From Poriferisodalis sp965221195 (lineage in GTDB: Bacteria > Actinomycetota > Acidimicrobiia > Acidimicrobiales > Poriferisodalaceae): a stretch of 64,000 nucleotides of DNA. A model generated the notes under the pieces. It did not search any database. It saw only the letters and a program-made list of their open reading frames with translations, and was not told where the DNA came from. The DNA lies in assembly GCA_965221195.1 (NCBI GenBank), contig OZ244864.1:124001-188000 (forward strand). The letters run 5' to 3'. The translations under genes and the position numbers were made by a program. Shown here in pieces: positions 50,047 to 58,518 of this stretch (its first letter is position 1; every line of letters begins with the position of its first letter).

Positions 50047-52377
50047 TCAGACAACCGCACGCGTGCGTTCTCGGATTCGCTCGAAAATATTGACGTTCTG
50101 CCGACCACGATCCTCAAGCTCGACTGCTAAGGCGTACCGCTGGCGGTCGTAGCCGGGTTCTGCTCGCTTAGCCCACGGCTCGTTGATGTGGGTCATGACG
50201 AGGTAGAACGTCTCCCCGTCGTCTGGGTCGAGGGAAGTTGCAGCCGACGCTTGCCAGCGTCGCACTTGCAGCGTCGAGTACAGCACCGCCTCCGAAGATG
50301 GCTTGAGGCTCTTCACTCGACGCCGGTCACTCGGAAGGATCAACTTGTCGCCGCTAACAGGTTGCTTCGCCATGACTGCTCGCAACTTCGCTAAATAGAT
50401 CGCCCGATACAGATCAACCTTCATCCGGCTCGCCAAGTACTCGCGGCGAAAGCGGCGGGTCGGCGGGTCGTACGCGAGCGCTATCGAGATCGTACGTTCC
50501 GACTTGCCTCTGGCGAACTCTTCGGGTATCGGGATCGGATGGATGACGCTTGTGTTCGTCTCGATATCTCCGTCGTAGGTCATCACGACTCGATATTGGA
50601 GCGACTCGACAGCCCGTCGTTCATCCGGCAGTCCGTAGCCGACCAGCCGCAGGTGTTTTTTGACCTCTGCGGCTTTTGCGCTGCTCTTGGCTTGGTGCGG
50701 CTTAGGCACTCGTGCGGACAGACCCAGCAATGCTCGGGTAAGATTGGCAGACGCGTCGGGATATTCATCACGCACAACCGCTGCGATTCTGGCAACACGC
50801 GGCGCAGCGAACGAAGTTCCGCTTGAGGCGTGGAACAGATCGGGAAACGCAAGTGACACGGCTGCAACTCCCACATTCGACTCTGAGAGCGTTCGCTGCG
50901 ACAACCTGGATTGGCTCACCAAGTTGCCCCCATAGTGAACAAGGTCAGGCTTGACAGATCCTTTCGGGCGGAAGCCAGGGCCTGAGCGAGAAAACGGCGA
51001 TACCTGGTCAGTCTTGGCCACTGCACGAAGCTGTGGCGGCGTATCTCCGTCGGAATGAGCGCCCTGACTAGATCGTGCGATACTGCCCACGGTGAGACAG
51101 TTCGCCGCGATTGCGGGTTCTGCCACTCGGCATTCGTCGGTGAGCAGATGAGCGGGGTGACTCGCATGCAACTGTTCGATGTCTGGAAGGAGTTCCTTAC
51201 CCACGTTTCCTGAGGACACCACAATCACAACGTCGAGTTCTCGCGCAAGATGATCCAGCATCTCGGTGCGGTGATCGACATGCGGCCCGGCGTATCGAAA
51301 CCGATCAGCAAGCGAGATGTTGACTACTCGGGCACCTCGGCGGACGATCTCGCGAATTGCTGACTCAAGAACCCGATGTTCGGGTGTAGCTGTCGGAAAC
51401 GTCGCTGTGCCCGAACCCGACTGGTCCTCGACTACTCGTGCTGCGATAACCCGTACCGGCGGAGGTAACGGCTGATCGTCCCGTAGCGCTTGCTCGAAAT
51501 CTCCATACGCCGCGAGGCCTGCGACCATAGTCCCGTGGGTTGTAGAAGGTGCCCACACGCGGCCGGAAGGTATTTCAAAAGTGTCAACGAGACCTTGAAG
51601 AAGTGGGTGTCCTTTCTGTACACCATCGTCGATCACACCGACAACGCCTGATCGAATAGGTGGCTGCTCGACTGCGTCCAAAGCCGACTGGCCGATCCAA
51701 TCAGTGGGAGACAGGTACGGACTTGACGGCACACGAACGCGCTCGACTGCTGGAAGCTCCAGTAGAGCGCTCAAGGTCGTCTCAACTATCGATGCCCGTA
51801 CCAACAGAAACGCTGGCTGCTCATCTGCCGCTAGTTCTTGTTCGCTCAGCAAGCCCCGAACTGATTCGAGACGTTCTCTGGCCTCCGGTCCGTCTGCTGC
51901 GGGCCACAGGTGAATGTCGACAAGCAGAGGGAACGCAAGAACCTGGCCAGATTCGATGCCTGGCCCGCGACGATCCTCAGGGCCATACGGCTCGATGCCT
52001 TCGATTTTCTCGAAGACAGACTTTCCTGCCTCGCTGCTCTGGTAACGCCGCAAAGCCTCACGGAACGTCGTGGCGTTCTCATCGTGGGGCAGCACGAAGT
52101 AGTCCCATCCCGAAGACTCGCCAAGGTGTTGGAGGCCTTTGTTGCTGAGATCTGTCTCCGTCAATCGTGAGACAGCCCGAATCTTGAACACTCGCCTTGG
52201 GTCGATGCCGCCTACCCGCACGGACACTTGGGGTGCATCGAAGACCACATCAAGCTCTTGCCGAAGCCGGATGCCATGCGACCGGTGCTCGCGGGGCGGA
52301 GGGCCGCTTGTGGGTGCGGGCAACGAACGCCGTGAGCCGACTTCGTGAGGTTCGGGAAGCGGAAGATGTCTCGGCAC
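50047..52377 (-). CDS. ietS: Subtilisin-like serine protease IetS of an IetAS defence pair
   Basis: A 776-residue S8 peptidase without signal peptide, hence probably cytosolic. The catalytic triad is visible: Asp250 in VVGVIDDGV, His281 in STTHGTMVAGLAA and Ser522 in ASSGTSFAAPRVA, with the oxyanion Asn in SSGNVG (about 391). About 240 residues precede the protease domain and a C-terminal domain of about 200 residues follows. A AAA ATPase gene lies 3 bp upstream. The ATPase plus subtilase pairing is that of IetAS, first described as a plasmid incompatibility function and later listed among phage-defence systems (family knowledge). All triad residues are present, so it is probably active. Confidence 0.82.
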   Translation of the reverse strand: MPRHLPLPEPHEVGSRRSLPAPTSGPPPREHRSHGIRLRQELDVVFDAPQVSVRVGGIDPRRVFKIRAVSRLTETDLSNKGLQHLGESSGWDYFVLPHDENATTFREALRRYQSSEAGKSVFEKIEGIEPYGPEDRRGPGIESGQVLAFPLLVDIHLWPAADGPEARERLESVRGLLSEQELAADEQPAFLLVRASIVETTLSALLELPAVERVRVPSSPYLSPTDWIGQSALDAVEQPPIRSGVVGVIDDGVQKGHPLLQGLVDTFEIPSGRVWAPSTTHGTMVAGLAAYGDFEQALRDDQPLPPPVRVIAARVVEDQSGSGTATFPTATPEHRVLESAIREIVRRGARVVNISLADRFRYAGPHVDHRTEMLDHLARELDVVIVVSSGNVGKELLPDIEQLHASHPAHLLTDECRVAEPAIAANCLTVGSIARSSQGAHSDGDTPPQLRAVAKTDQVSPFSRSGPGFRPKGSVKPDLVHYGGNLVSQSRLSQRTLSESNVGVAAVSLAFPDLFHASSGTSFAAPRVARIAAVVRDEYPDASANLTRALLGLSARVPKPHQAKSSAKAAEVKKHLRLVGYGLPDERRAVESLQYRVVMTYDGDIETNTSVIHPIPIPEEFARGKSERTISIALAYDPPTRRFRREYLASRMKVDLYRAIYLAKLRAVMAKQPVSGDKLILPSDRRRVKSLKPSSEAVLYSTLQVRRWQASAATSLDPDDGETFYLVMTHINEPWAKRAEPGYDRQRYALAVELEDRGRQNVNIFERIRERTRAVV

Positions 52378-52380
52378 TGG

Positions 52381-53355
52381 CTACCAGCGACGCCGTTTCG
52401 TTGCTGACACTGCGTCTATGAGGTCGCAGACCGTCACTGTTGACCGGTTGTCTCTCACTGCGATCCGTATTGCTGTCCATGCCGTTGCCTCGACGGCTGC
52501 ATGGGGCAGGCCGCGCAGTTCGATACCCATCTCGTCGATCGGCAGAGGTTCGGCCCTCACATGCTTAAGGCCTCGCCGCAGCAGCGAGCGGATCTCTCTG
52601 GCTGTCGGCATCGGGAACTCGACCACCTCGTCGAAGCGCCGCCACAGGCCCCGATCCAAAGTCTCTTCGTGGTTGGTCGCGGCGATGAGCAGACCAGGAC
52701 CCGTGTAGGAGTCGAGCAGCTGAAGAAACGAGTTCACGACGCGTTTGATCTCTCCGTGCTCGCTGGGATCGCTGCGCTCGCGTCCGAGCGCATCGAACTC
52801 GTCGAAGAGCACGACCCACTGAGCGGAACTTGCGTACTCGAATATTCGTCTGAGGTTTCCTGCTGTCTGCCCCAAGTACGACGAAACAATCGCGTCAAGC
52901 CGAACCACCACCAGCGGCACACCGAGTTCGGCTGCGAGGGCTTCAGCGGCGGAAGTCTTGCCGCACCCCGGCGGCCCGTAGAAGATCACTCGATTCCGGC
53001 GAGGCACACCGAGTGCTTCGAGGCGGCCCCACTCGGGGACTTCCTTGGCAAGCTCGGTCAGCGTTGAGCGCACCGCTGGGCGAAGAACGAGATTGCCGAG
53101 GTAACGCCCTGGGTGCTGCACGGTGGCGAGATCCCAGCCTTGGTCCGGATCGGTCGGGGGCGGCACCAGCCGCACATCACCGCTCCCGATGTCGAAGGAC
53201 TCGCCGCTGGCCAAGATTTTGCGTAGGTCACGGGCAAGCGCCACATGGTGTCGCGCCTCGTGTTCTTCGATGATAGTGTTGGCTGCCCGGCGAAACGCCA
53301 GCTCGTCGGCGTTGCGGAACGCTCTGAACAGCTCTTTCAGGTCACGTCCTGCCAC
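52381..53355 (-). CDS. ietA: AAA+ ATPase IetA of an IetAS defence pair
   Basis: A 324-residue AAA+ protein: Walker A FYGPPGCGKTS (about 126-135), Walker B WVVLFDEFDALG (about 180-191), sensor-1 LLIAATNHEETLDRGLWRR, and an arginine-finger region just before (HGEIKRVVNSFLQLLDSY). A roughly 110-residue N-terminal helical part (LKELFRAFRNADELAFRRAA) and a short C-terminal lid complete it, giving a FtsH/SpoVK-like classic AAA clade architecture. It ends 3 bp before ietS and is likely to control or feed substrates to the protease. Its start is 81 bp after the end of hsdS on the same strand. Confidence 0.83.
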   Translation of the reverse strand: MAGRDLKELFRAFRNADELAFRRAANTIIEEHEARHHVALARDLRKILASGESFDIGSGDVRLVPPPTDPDQGWDLATVQHPGRYLGNLVLRPAVRSTLTELAKEVPEWGRLEALGVPRRNRVIFYGPPGCGKTSAAEALAAELGVPLVVVRLDAIVSSYLGQTAGNLRRIFEYASSAQWVVLFDEFDALGRERSDPSEHGEIKRVVNSFLQLLDSYTGPGLLIAATNHEETLDRGLWRRFDEVVEFPMPTAREIRSLLRRGLKHVRAEPLPIDEMGIELRGLPHAAVEATAWTAIRIAVRDNRSTVTVCDLIDAVSATKRRRW

Positions 53356-53436
53356 GGCACCCCTCCGGTCTGTGTCGCATTCTCGGTCCTGGCACTCCGA
53401 TGTTCAGTCTGCTGCGATGCCAGACCAGAAAGAGCA

Positions 53437-55038
53437 TCAGCACGCGACTGCCTCCACGGCCTCGGGCAGACGAACTTCGCCAGAAATCAACTTCGGCAAC
53501 ATCGTGTCCCGCAACGCTTGGAGAGACACACTCTGAGAGGCAGATTCCGAGCCTCGTTGGAATATCGAGGTCAGAATGGGTGCAATCGCGGACATAAGTC
53601 CATTAGGCGGCAATGCAACCTGAAATTGGCGGATCACCTCTGCCGACACACGTTGCCGACCGCTGCTTCCGACCATATTCGCAACGGCATAGTCTCGAAA
53701 GTTTGACTGACAAGCAAGGAGATAAGAACTCTCCGGTGGCCAAGGTGCGCGGGCGCGGAGCACTAGTAGTTCAGTGGAGCCGCAACCAACTTCATCGCTA
53801 CCGAGAAAATCGACGAACGCAGTCTTACCATTCTCTAGACAGGGTGTAATTCTCGCTACAAGTGCGTCACCGTTTCTGTATCGACAGCCAGTTGCCTTGT
53901 CTCGATAGACGCGCTCTCGGACGAAAGGACCGTTAATCGGGATAGATGCCATGTCGACATACCGGTACTGTCCAGAAGAATCACTCTTACTCTTCGGATT
54001 TACGTCCATTACTTCAGATAGTGGCCCGACGTGCCAAGTAGCAGGGATGGGGCCGAGTTCGGAATCTACTAGGCGATCGGGGAAGAGGTCGTAGAGGTGG
54101 GCGGGGAGGCCGGGTAGGGACTCACCTTCTCGCCAGCGCCCTTCCATCTTGGCGCGGACTAGCTCGAAATCAACAAACCACGACTTGAACAGCGCCTGCG
54201 CCATTTCTTCCAGCGTGTCACACATCCGCCGATTCAACTCAATCCTGTCATCCAAAGCTCGCAGCACACTTGCGATACGACGCTGTTCGCCAAGCGACCC
54301 AAGAGCGACTTGATGATTGGCAACAAACTTCCAATCCGCGCGCGGCATCCGCGTGCCTTCGGAACTCGCTATGGCCTGATCCACAATTTCCGGGGATGCC
54401 ATCAAATAGAAAAGGTAGTCTTGTGATACATCTTCTCGGGAACGCAAAACCCAAATGTCAGTTGAGCATATGCCAGTGAATTTGGATTGTACAACTTTGC
54501 GAAAATAGGGTCTCAACTTGCCAAAGAGAACATCCCCAGATTTAAATTGTGATTTTGCACTCGTGACTTCAGTGGAACTGCCCACGCTTGTCAGTTGAAG
54601 AGAGTTCTCACCGATGTGCTCAAGACCTATGTAGGGCGTTTCATCCAGGTTGACGGGATTTACTGAGTCTCGCACTAAGTAAGCGCACTCACCAAGTGCT
54701 ACAGTTCGCCACTGATCCTTCTGAGAAGAGGATTGAAGTGTTACGTAATGTTTATCTATCTCTTGACGGAACTCTTCTGGAATCTTGTCCCAGTCGAGCA
54801 CATCAACGCGAAACGGCAAATCGGATTCTTCTAGCGCCTCACGAAGTGTGGTCAGGGCCAACTGGCTCGCGGCGCTCGCACCCACAACCGCCAGATCGAG
54901 ATCGGAATGCTGACGTGCTTTCCATTTCACACGCGAACCGTAGGCGCGGACCTCACACTCGGGTACGTGCTCACCCAAGAGTCTGACAACAATTTCCCGG
55001 TGCTTCGGGTCGAGGTCTACGGCTTCGTATTCCGCCAC
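53437..55038 (-). CDS. hsdS: Fusion of MntA-type nucleotidyltransferase and type I specificity subunit
   Basis: A 533-residue protein with two parts in one continuous frame. Residues 1-about 108 are a minimal nucleotidyltransferase with AYGSRVKWKARQHSDLDLAV (Gly34-Ser35, Asp46, Asp48), the exact GSX10DXD motif of MntA antitoxins, ending at the usual IPEEFRQEIDKHYV. From about residue 110 follows a full HsdS: target-recognition domain 1 (about 110-255), a conserved helical spacer (GEQRRIASVLRALDDRIELN), domain 2 (about 345-500) and a terminal helix (LQALRDTMLPKLISGEVRL). HsdS sets DNA specificity of HsdM/HsdR. Domain 1 is encoded by distinctly AT-richer DNA (about 54280-54800). The gene overlaps the HEPN gene by 22 bp. 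Confidence 0.88.
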   Translation of the reverse strand: MAEYEAVDLDPKHREIVVRLLGEHVPECEVRAYGSRVKWKARQHSDLDLAVVGASAASQLALTTLREALEESDLPFRVDVLDWDKIPEEFRQEIDKHYVTLQSSSQKDQWRTVALGECAYLVRDSVNPVNLDETPYIGLEHIGENSLQLTSVGSSTEVTSAKSQFKSGDVLFGKLRPYFRKVVQSKFTGICSTDIWVLRSREDVSQDYLFYLMASPEIVDQAIASSEGTRMPRADWKFVANHQVALGSLGEQRRIASVLRALDDRIELNRRMCDTLEEMAQALFKSWFVDFELVRAKMEGRWREGESLPGLPAHLYDLFPDRLVDSELGPIPATWHVGPLSEVMDVNPKSKSDSSGQYRYVDMASIPINGPFVRERVYRDKATGCRYRNGDALVARITPCLENGKTAFVDFLGSDEVGCGSTELLVLRARAPWPPESSYLLACQSNFRDYAVANMVGSSGRQRVSAEVIRQFQVALPPNGLMSAIAPILTSIFQRGSESASQSVSLQALRDTMLPKLISGEVRLPEAVEAVAC

Positions 55039-55478
55039 GACACTCCCGTGAGCCGTTCATGCAGTTTTATTGCGTCACAAATGAAGCGCGGAATGATCTG
55101 CAAGCAGGCTTCAGCTTTCTTGCCATCGTAGTCGTGCGACGTACTGTTGCGTGCATTGTTGTATTCCATCCAGTCCTCAACCTCACCGCCTAACAGCTGA
55201 TTTTCTGCGGCAAGATTTAGTGTCGGCTTAGGGCTGTTAGGAACCTCAACCAACCCTAATTCTTGGACGAGGAAGCGGCGAAGCAACTTCCAGCTGGTAT
55301 CAAAACATGTCTCGAAACGCTGAATGACCGATTCTTGCACTCCTTCAAGAATCCAATCTGGCTGGTCTTCGATGTCTTGTGCAAGGTGGCGATGCTGTTC
55401 TTCAAGTCGCCGGAGTGACAGTGTGAACTTGCTGTAGTCGATCCGCTCTTCGTCAGCGTTGGCCGTATCACCGGTCAC
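55017..55478 (-). CDS. HepT/HI0074-type HEPN protein, putative toxin
   Basis: A 153-residue protein from a GTG at 55478, 5 bp after AAGGAGGCAGG; the ATG at 55520 would lie inside hsdM without such a site. It is all-helical, resembling nucleotidyltransferase substrate-binding proteins (HI0074 family). It carries Arg110-x4-His115-x-Tyr117 in NNARNSTSHDYDG, the RX4HXY motif of HepT RNase toxins, where the Tyr is the site that MntA adenylylates in the characterised Shewanella pair (family knowledge). It starts 10 bp after the hsdM stop and overlaps the MntA-HsdS gene by 22 bp, so the HEPN and MNT partners are translationally coupled inside the restriction operon. Confidence 0.82.
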   Translation of the reverse strand: MTGDTANADEERIDYSKFTLSLRRLEEQHRHLAQDIEDQPDWILEGVQESVIQRFETCFDTSWKLLRRFLVQELGLVEVPNSPKPTLNLAAENQLLGGEVEDWMEYNNARNSTSHDYDGKKAEACLQIIPRFICDAIKLHERLTGVSWRNTKP

Positions 55479-55488
55479 CCTGCCTCCT

Positions 55489-57093
55489 TCAGAAGCCCAA
55501 TGATTGCAGGTTGGCCTCAATCTGGGAATCTAATTTCGCGCCTTCGGTCTGCTGGGTGCGCCAGTCCGCCGCAAGACGTGTCATCTTGTCGGCGAACGGC
55601 TCGCCGTCGTCGGGCTGCGGGGCCACGCCCACATAGCGGCCGGGTGCCAAGACATACTCGTGAGACTGCACGTCGCTGACTGGAACGCTCTTGCAGAAGC
55701 CCGGCTCGTCGGCGTAGGCAGCAGCCTGCTCCGCATCGGCGCTGCGCCAAGTGTGATACGTGCGAGCGACTCGAGCAATGTCTTCGTCGGTGAACTCCCG
55801 GTGGGTGCGGTCGATCATGTGGCCGAGCGTGCGAGCGTCGATGAAGAGAATCTCGCCCTGACGGTCGCGCAGTTGCTCGCTGCCCGAACGGTCCTCAGCC
55901 ACGAACCACAAACAAGCCGGGATAGCAGTGGAGAAGAACAGCTGACTCGGCAGCGCCACCATCGCATCTACCAAGTCGGCATCCACCAAACCACGGCGAA
56001 TCTGCGCCTCGGCCTTCTGACTCGAAGTCATCGAGCCGTTCGCCAGCACGAAACCGGCTATGCCGCCCGGCGCCAAGTGATGCACCATGTGTTGAATCCA
56101 CGCGTAGTTGGCGTTACCCGGCGGCGGCGCACCGAAACGCCAGCGACGGTCGTCGCCCAAGCGGTCACCGCCCCAGTCGGAGACATTGAACGGCGGGTTT
56201 GCCAAGATGAAATCGGCTCGCAGATCGGGATGATGGTCGTCGTGGAATGTGTCGCCGTGAGCGATCTGGCCGCCGATGCCGCGGATTGCCAAGTTCATGC
56301 GAGCCAGACGCCATGTCGTGTAGTTGGACTCCTGGCCGTAGACCGAGATGTCGGTGCGCGCCCCGCGAGGGTGCGAACCACCGTTACCGCCGCCGTTGCC
56401 GTTCCCATCGGCGTGGGCCTCGATGAAATCCACCGACTGCACGAACATGCCCGCAGAGCCACAGCACGGGTCGTACACCCGGCCTTGGTACGGCTCGATC
56501 ATCTCCACCAGCAGTCGCACCACGCAGCGGGGGGTGTAGAACTCGCCGCCGCGCTTGCCCTCGGCGTCGGCGAACATCGACAAGAAATACTCATACACCC
56601 GCCCGAGCACGTCACGGGAGCGGGCTGCTGCGTCGCCCACCGTGACATTGCCCAGCAAGTCGATGAGCTGCCCAAGCCGCTGCTGGTCGAGCGCAGGACG
56701 GGCATAGTCCTTGGGAAGCACGCCTTTCAGCGCCGGGTTCAGCGCCTCCAGTTCGTCCATCGCCCGATCCACTATCTGCCCGATGTTGGGCTGGCGGGCC
56801 TGCGCTGCAAGCGCGGGCCACTGGGCGGCAGGCGGCACCCAAGCGACGTTGCGCCATCGGTACTCGTCGATGTCATCGGGATCGGCACCCTCGTCGATCT
56901 CGTCCTCGAGTTGCGCCCGCACTTCCATGTGGGCATCGGACACGTACTTCAAGAAGATCAGCCCGAGCACCACATGCTTGTACTCCGAAGCATCCATCGT
57001 GCCGCGCAGCTTGTCGGCAGCGGCCCACAGCGTTCGCTCAATGTCGGCGAGATCGCCGCCGACTCGCTCTTCGTCAGTGCTCGTGGCAGGCAT
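55489..57093 (-). CDS. hsdM: Type I DNA methyltransferase subunit
   Basis: A 534-residue N6-adenine methyltransferase. The N-terminal HsdM_N helical domain contains LWAAADKLRGTMDASEYKHVVLGLIFLKYVS. Motif I is in VYDPCCGSAGMFVQS, and the catalytic motif IV is ILANPPFNVSDWGG (NPPF). YAWIQHMVHHLAPGGIAGFVLANGSM and a C-terminal helical region complete it. With HsdS it methylates host DNA at the recognition site. It is the first gene of the island operon, 24 bp after the RDD gene end on the same strand, and is followed by the HEPN gene. A His/Gly-rich insert near residue 240 (GNGNGGGNGGSHPRG) is unusual but does not disrupt a motif. Confidence 0.94.
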   Translation of the reverse strand: MPATSTDEERVGGDLADIERTLWAAADKLRGTMDASEYKHVVLGLIFLKYVSDAHMEVRAQLEDEIDEGADPDDIDEYRWRNVAWVPPAAQWPALAAQARQPNIGQIVDRAMDELEALNPALKGVLPKDYARPALDQQRLGQLIDLLGNVTVGDAAARSRDVLGRVYEYFLSMFADAEGKRGGEFYTPRCVVRLLVEMIEPYQGRVYDPCCGSAGMFVQSVDFIEAHADGNGNGGGNGGSHPRGARTDISVYGQESNYTTWRLARMNLAIRGIGGQIAHGDTFHDDHHPDLRADFILANPPFNVSDWGGDRLGDDRRWRFGAPPPGNANYAWIQHMVHHLAPGGIAGFVLANGSMTSSQKAEAQIRRGLVDADLVDAMVALPSQLFFSTAIPACLWFVAEDRSGSEQLRDRQGEILFIDARTLGHMIDRTHREFTDEDIARVARTYHTWRSADAEQAAAYADEPGFCKSVPVSDVQSHEYVLAPGRYVGVAPQPDDGEPFADKMTRLAADWRTQQTEGAKLDSQIEANLQSLGF

Positions 57094-57117
57094 CCACCGT
57101 CTCCATGCGGCGAAACC

Positions 57118-57660
57118 TCACGCCTTTACTACGAGGGTTCCAGCGGCTTTGTCGTGCCAGCCTTGGTAGACGCGATCCCAAGACGCGCTGACGTAACACA
57201 AGAGGGACAAAATCACACCTATGAACGGGATGACCACGGGCAGCGCAGGGATCGCCCATCGACCGAACGCTTTGCCCCATCCGGGCAACCCGCCATGCGT
57301 CGCGTGGATCACTCTGACACCGACGAGTCGCTTGCCCAAGGTTCGACCCCACACAGCGGTCTGCACCACTTCGTAGCCGATGCCGACGAGGAGACTAATA
57401 ACGATGCCTGATCTGTTGATGCCTGATGCAGAGAAGTCATTGAGGTCTATTTCGTCGCCGGACAGCAACACAGTGGCCAGCAACAATCCCACAACGAACA
57501 GCAAAACAGCCAAGATGATCACATCCAGCAAGCGGGCAGCGAACCGAGCGCCGATACGCGCTAGCTCAACGGTCTCGCCCGTGGCTAACTCGGCCCAGCC
57601 AGTTCGCCGTCTGCCGTCAAAGGCCGATGCTTCACCGAAGTCACTCACGGTTAACCCCAA
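57118..57660 (-). CDS. RDD family membrane protein
   Basis: A 180-residue protein with the RDD domain: ARIGARFAARLLDVIILAVLL with the characteristic Arg and Asp-Asp-like positions, a second helix GIVISLLVGIGYEVVQTAVW and a third WAIPALPVVIPFIGVILSLL. GRTLGKRLVGVRVIHATHGG is the conserved loop, and VYQGWHDKAAGTLVVKA is the diagnostic C-terminus. RDD proteins are poorly characterised; some act in ion transport. It borders the defence island but looks like an ordinary chromosomal gene. It ends 24 bp before hsdM. Confidence 0.87.
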   Translation of the reverse strand: MGLTVSDFGEASAFDGRRRTGWAELATGETVELARIGARFAARLLDVIILAVLLFVVGLLLATVLLSGDEIDLNDFSASGINRSGIVISLLVGIGYEVVQTAVWGRTLGKRLVGVRVIHATHGGLPGWGKAFGRWAIPALPVVIPFIGVILSLLCYVSASWDRVYQGWHDKAAGTLVVKA

Positions 57661-57703
57661 AATGTTCTTGCTTCGTCAGTTCACTGGTGAACCTAGCGCA
57701 GTT

Positions 57704-58327
57704 CTAGTTGCGTGACGGATTATCGGGATAGTTCGCGAGCAGGCGGGTCGGTGAAGGCTGACGCGCCAGCACGTCATACCAGAGCGTGGTCGCCTCAGCG
57801 GTGAGGTCGCCGGCAGCAGAATCGAACACCCACCAGCACCCTGCCTTGAGTTCACGTTGTAGTTGGCCGGGGGCCCAGCCGGCGTGGCCGCGGTAGACGC
57901 GTACTTCGGCCACAGCAGCATCAAGATCGGACGGATCAGCAGCGAGATCGACAAGCCCGACGCCGCCGCTCACGGCCCGCCAAGCGCCTCCCGCATCGGA
58001 CAGCCTCACGTCGGAATCGAAAGATGGCTCCGGCTCAGCAGCCGACGGCTCAGGCATCGTGCCCAAGGCCAGCAGACCCCGCGGTCTGACAGGTCCACCG
58101 ATCCCGACTGCTGCTCCGTCGGAGAAGTGGGTTGACCAACGCGGAACGGCCGACGCACACGGAACGTCCGTGACACGGTTGATGACGACCCCCAATGTGC
58201 CCGCTCGCTGATGCTCGATCACGAACACGACCGTCCGCTCGAAGTTGCGATCGGGCCACCGCGGAGTCGCAACTAGAAGATCGCCTGCAGTCGGCACACG
58301 CAGCGGCACTGGGGCGAATTTAACCAC
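57704..58327 (-). CDS. YqgE/AlgH family protein (UPF0301)
   Basis: A 207-residue protein starting MVKFAPVPLRVPTAGDLLVA. TPRWPDRNFERTVVFVIEH, LGVVINRVTDVPC, RVYRGHAGWAPGQLQRELKAG and WYDVLARQP match the AlgH/YqgE family, whose role is unclear (linked to alginate regulation in Pseudomonas). The length is normal for the family. Its start lies only 31 bp from the left copy of the duplicated ilvC 3-prime end (58358-58387). Before the cassette insertion it would therefore have lain directly downstream of ilvC on the same strand (inference). Confidence 0.9.
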   Translation of the reverse strand: MVKFAPVPLRVPTAGDLLVATPRWPDRNFERTVVFVIEHQRAGTLGVVINRVTDVPCASAVPRWSTHFSDGAAVGIGGPVRPRGLLALGTMPEPSAAEPEPSFDSDVRLSDAGGAWRAVSGGVGLVDLAADPSDLDAAVAEVRVYRGHAGWAPGQLQRELKAGCWWVFDSAAGDLTAEATTLWYDVLARQPSPTRLLANYPDNPSRN

Positions 58328-58357
58328 ACCCCTATTCTGCCGCAGGCTTTCGGCAGT

Positions 58358-58387
58358 TCAAGAGACGGCACCGCCTGATGCTGCAGT
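58358..58387 (-). repeat. Displaced copy of the ilvC 3-prime end (left direct repeat)
   Basis: These 30 bp match 60365-60394 at 27 positions, including 17 consecutive. On the minus strand they read ACT GCA GCA TCA GGC GGT GCC GTC TCT TGA, encoding TAASGGAVS and stop, exactly the last nine residues of IlvC. All three differences from ilvC are silent third-position changes. This looks like the original end of ilvC left behind when a segment was inserted. Confidence 0.85.
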
Positions 58388-58518
58388 AAGGCGACTTGTC
58401 CAACAGCCTCGTCACCTCGGCCTCGCTCACTCCTGCACAAGCACCAAACCCGAGCCTGCGCGATGAACGGTGACACAGGACAGCGGTACCACCCCACAGA
58501 CAGCGGAGAGCCAAGTGC

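Noticed and set aside
55660..57411. Plus-strand open frame of 583 codons opposite hsdM
   Set aside because: It is antisense to an intact methyltransferase gene with all motifs. The encoded sequence has no recognisable domain or ribosome-binding site.
58340..58356. CTGCCG...CGGCAG hairpin between algH and the duplicated ilvC end as a terminator
   Set aside because: The stem is only 6 bp with no T-run on either side. It may be chance in GC-rich DNA.
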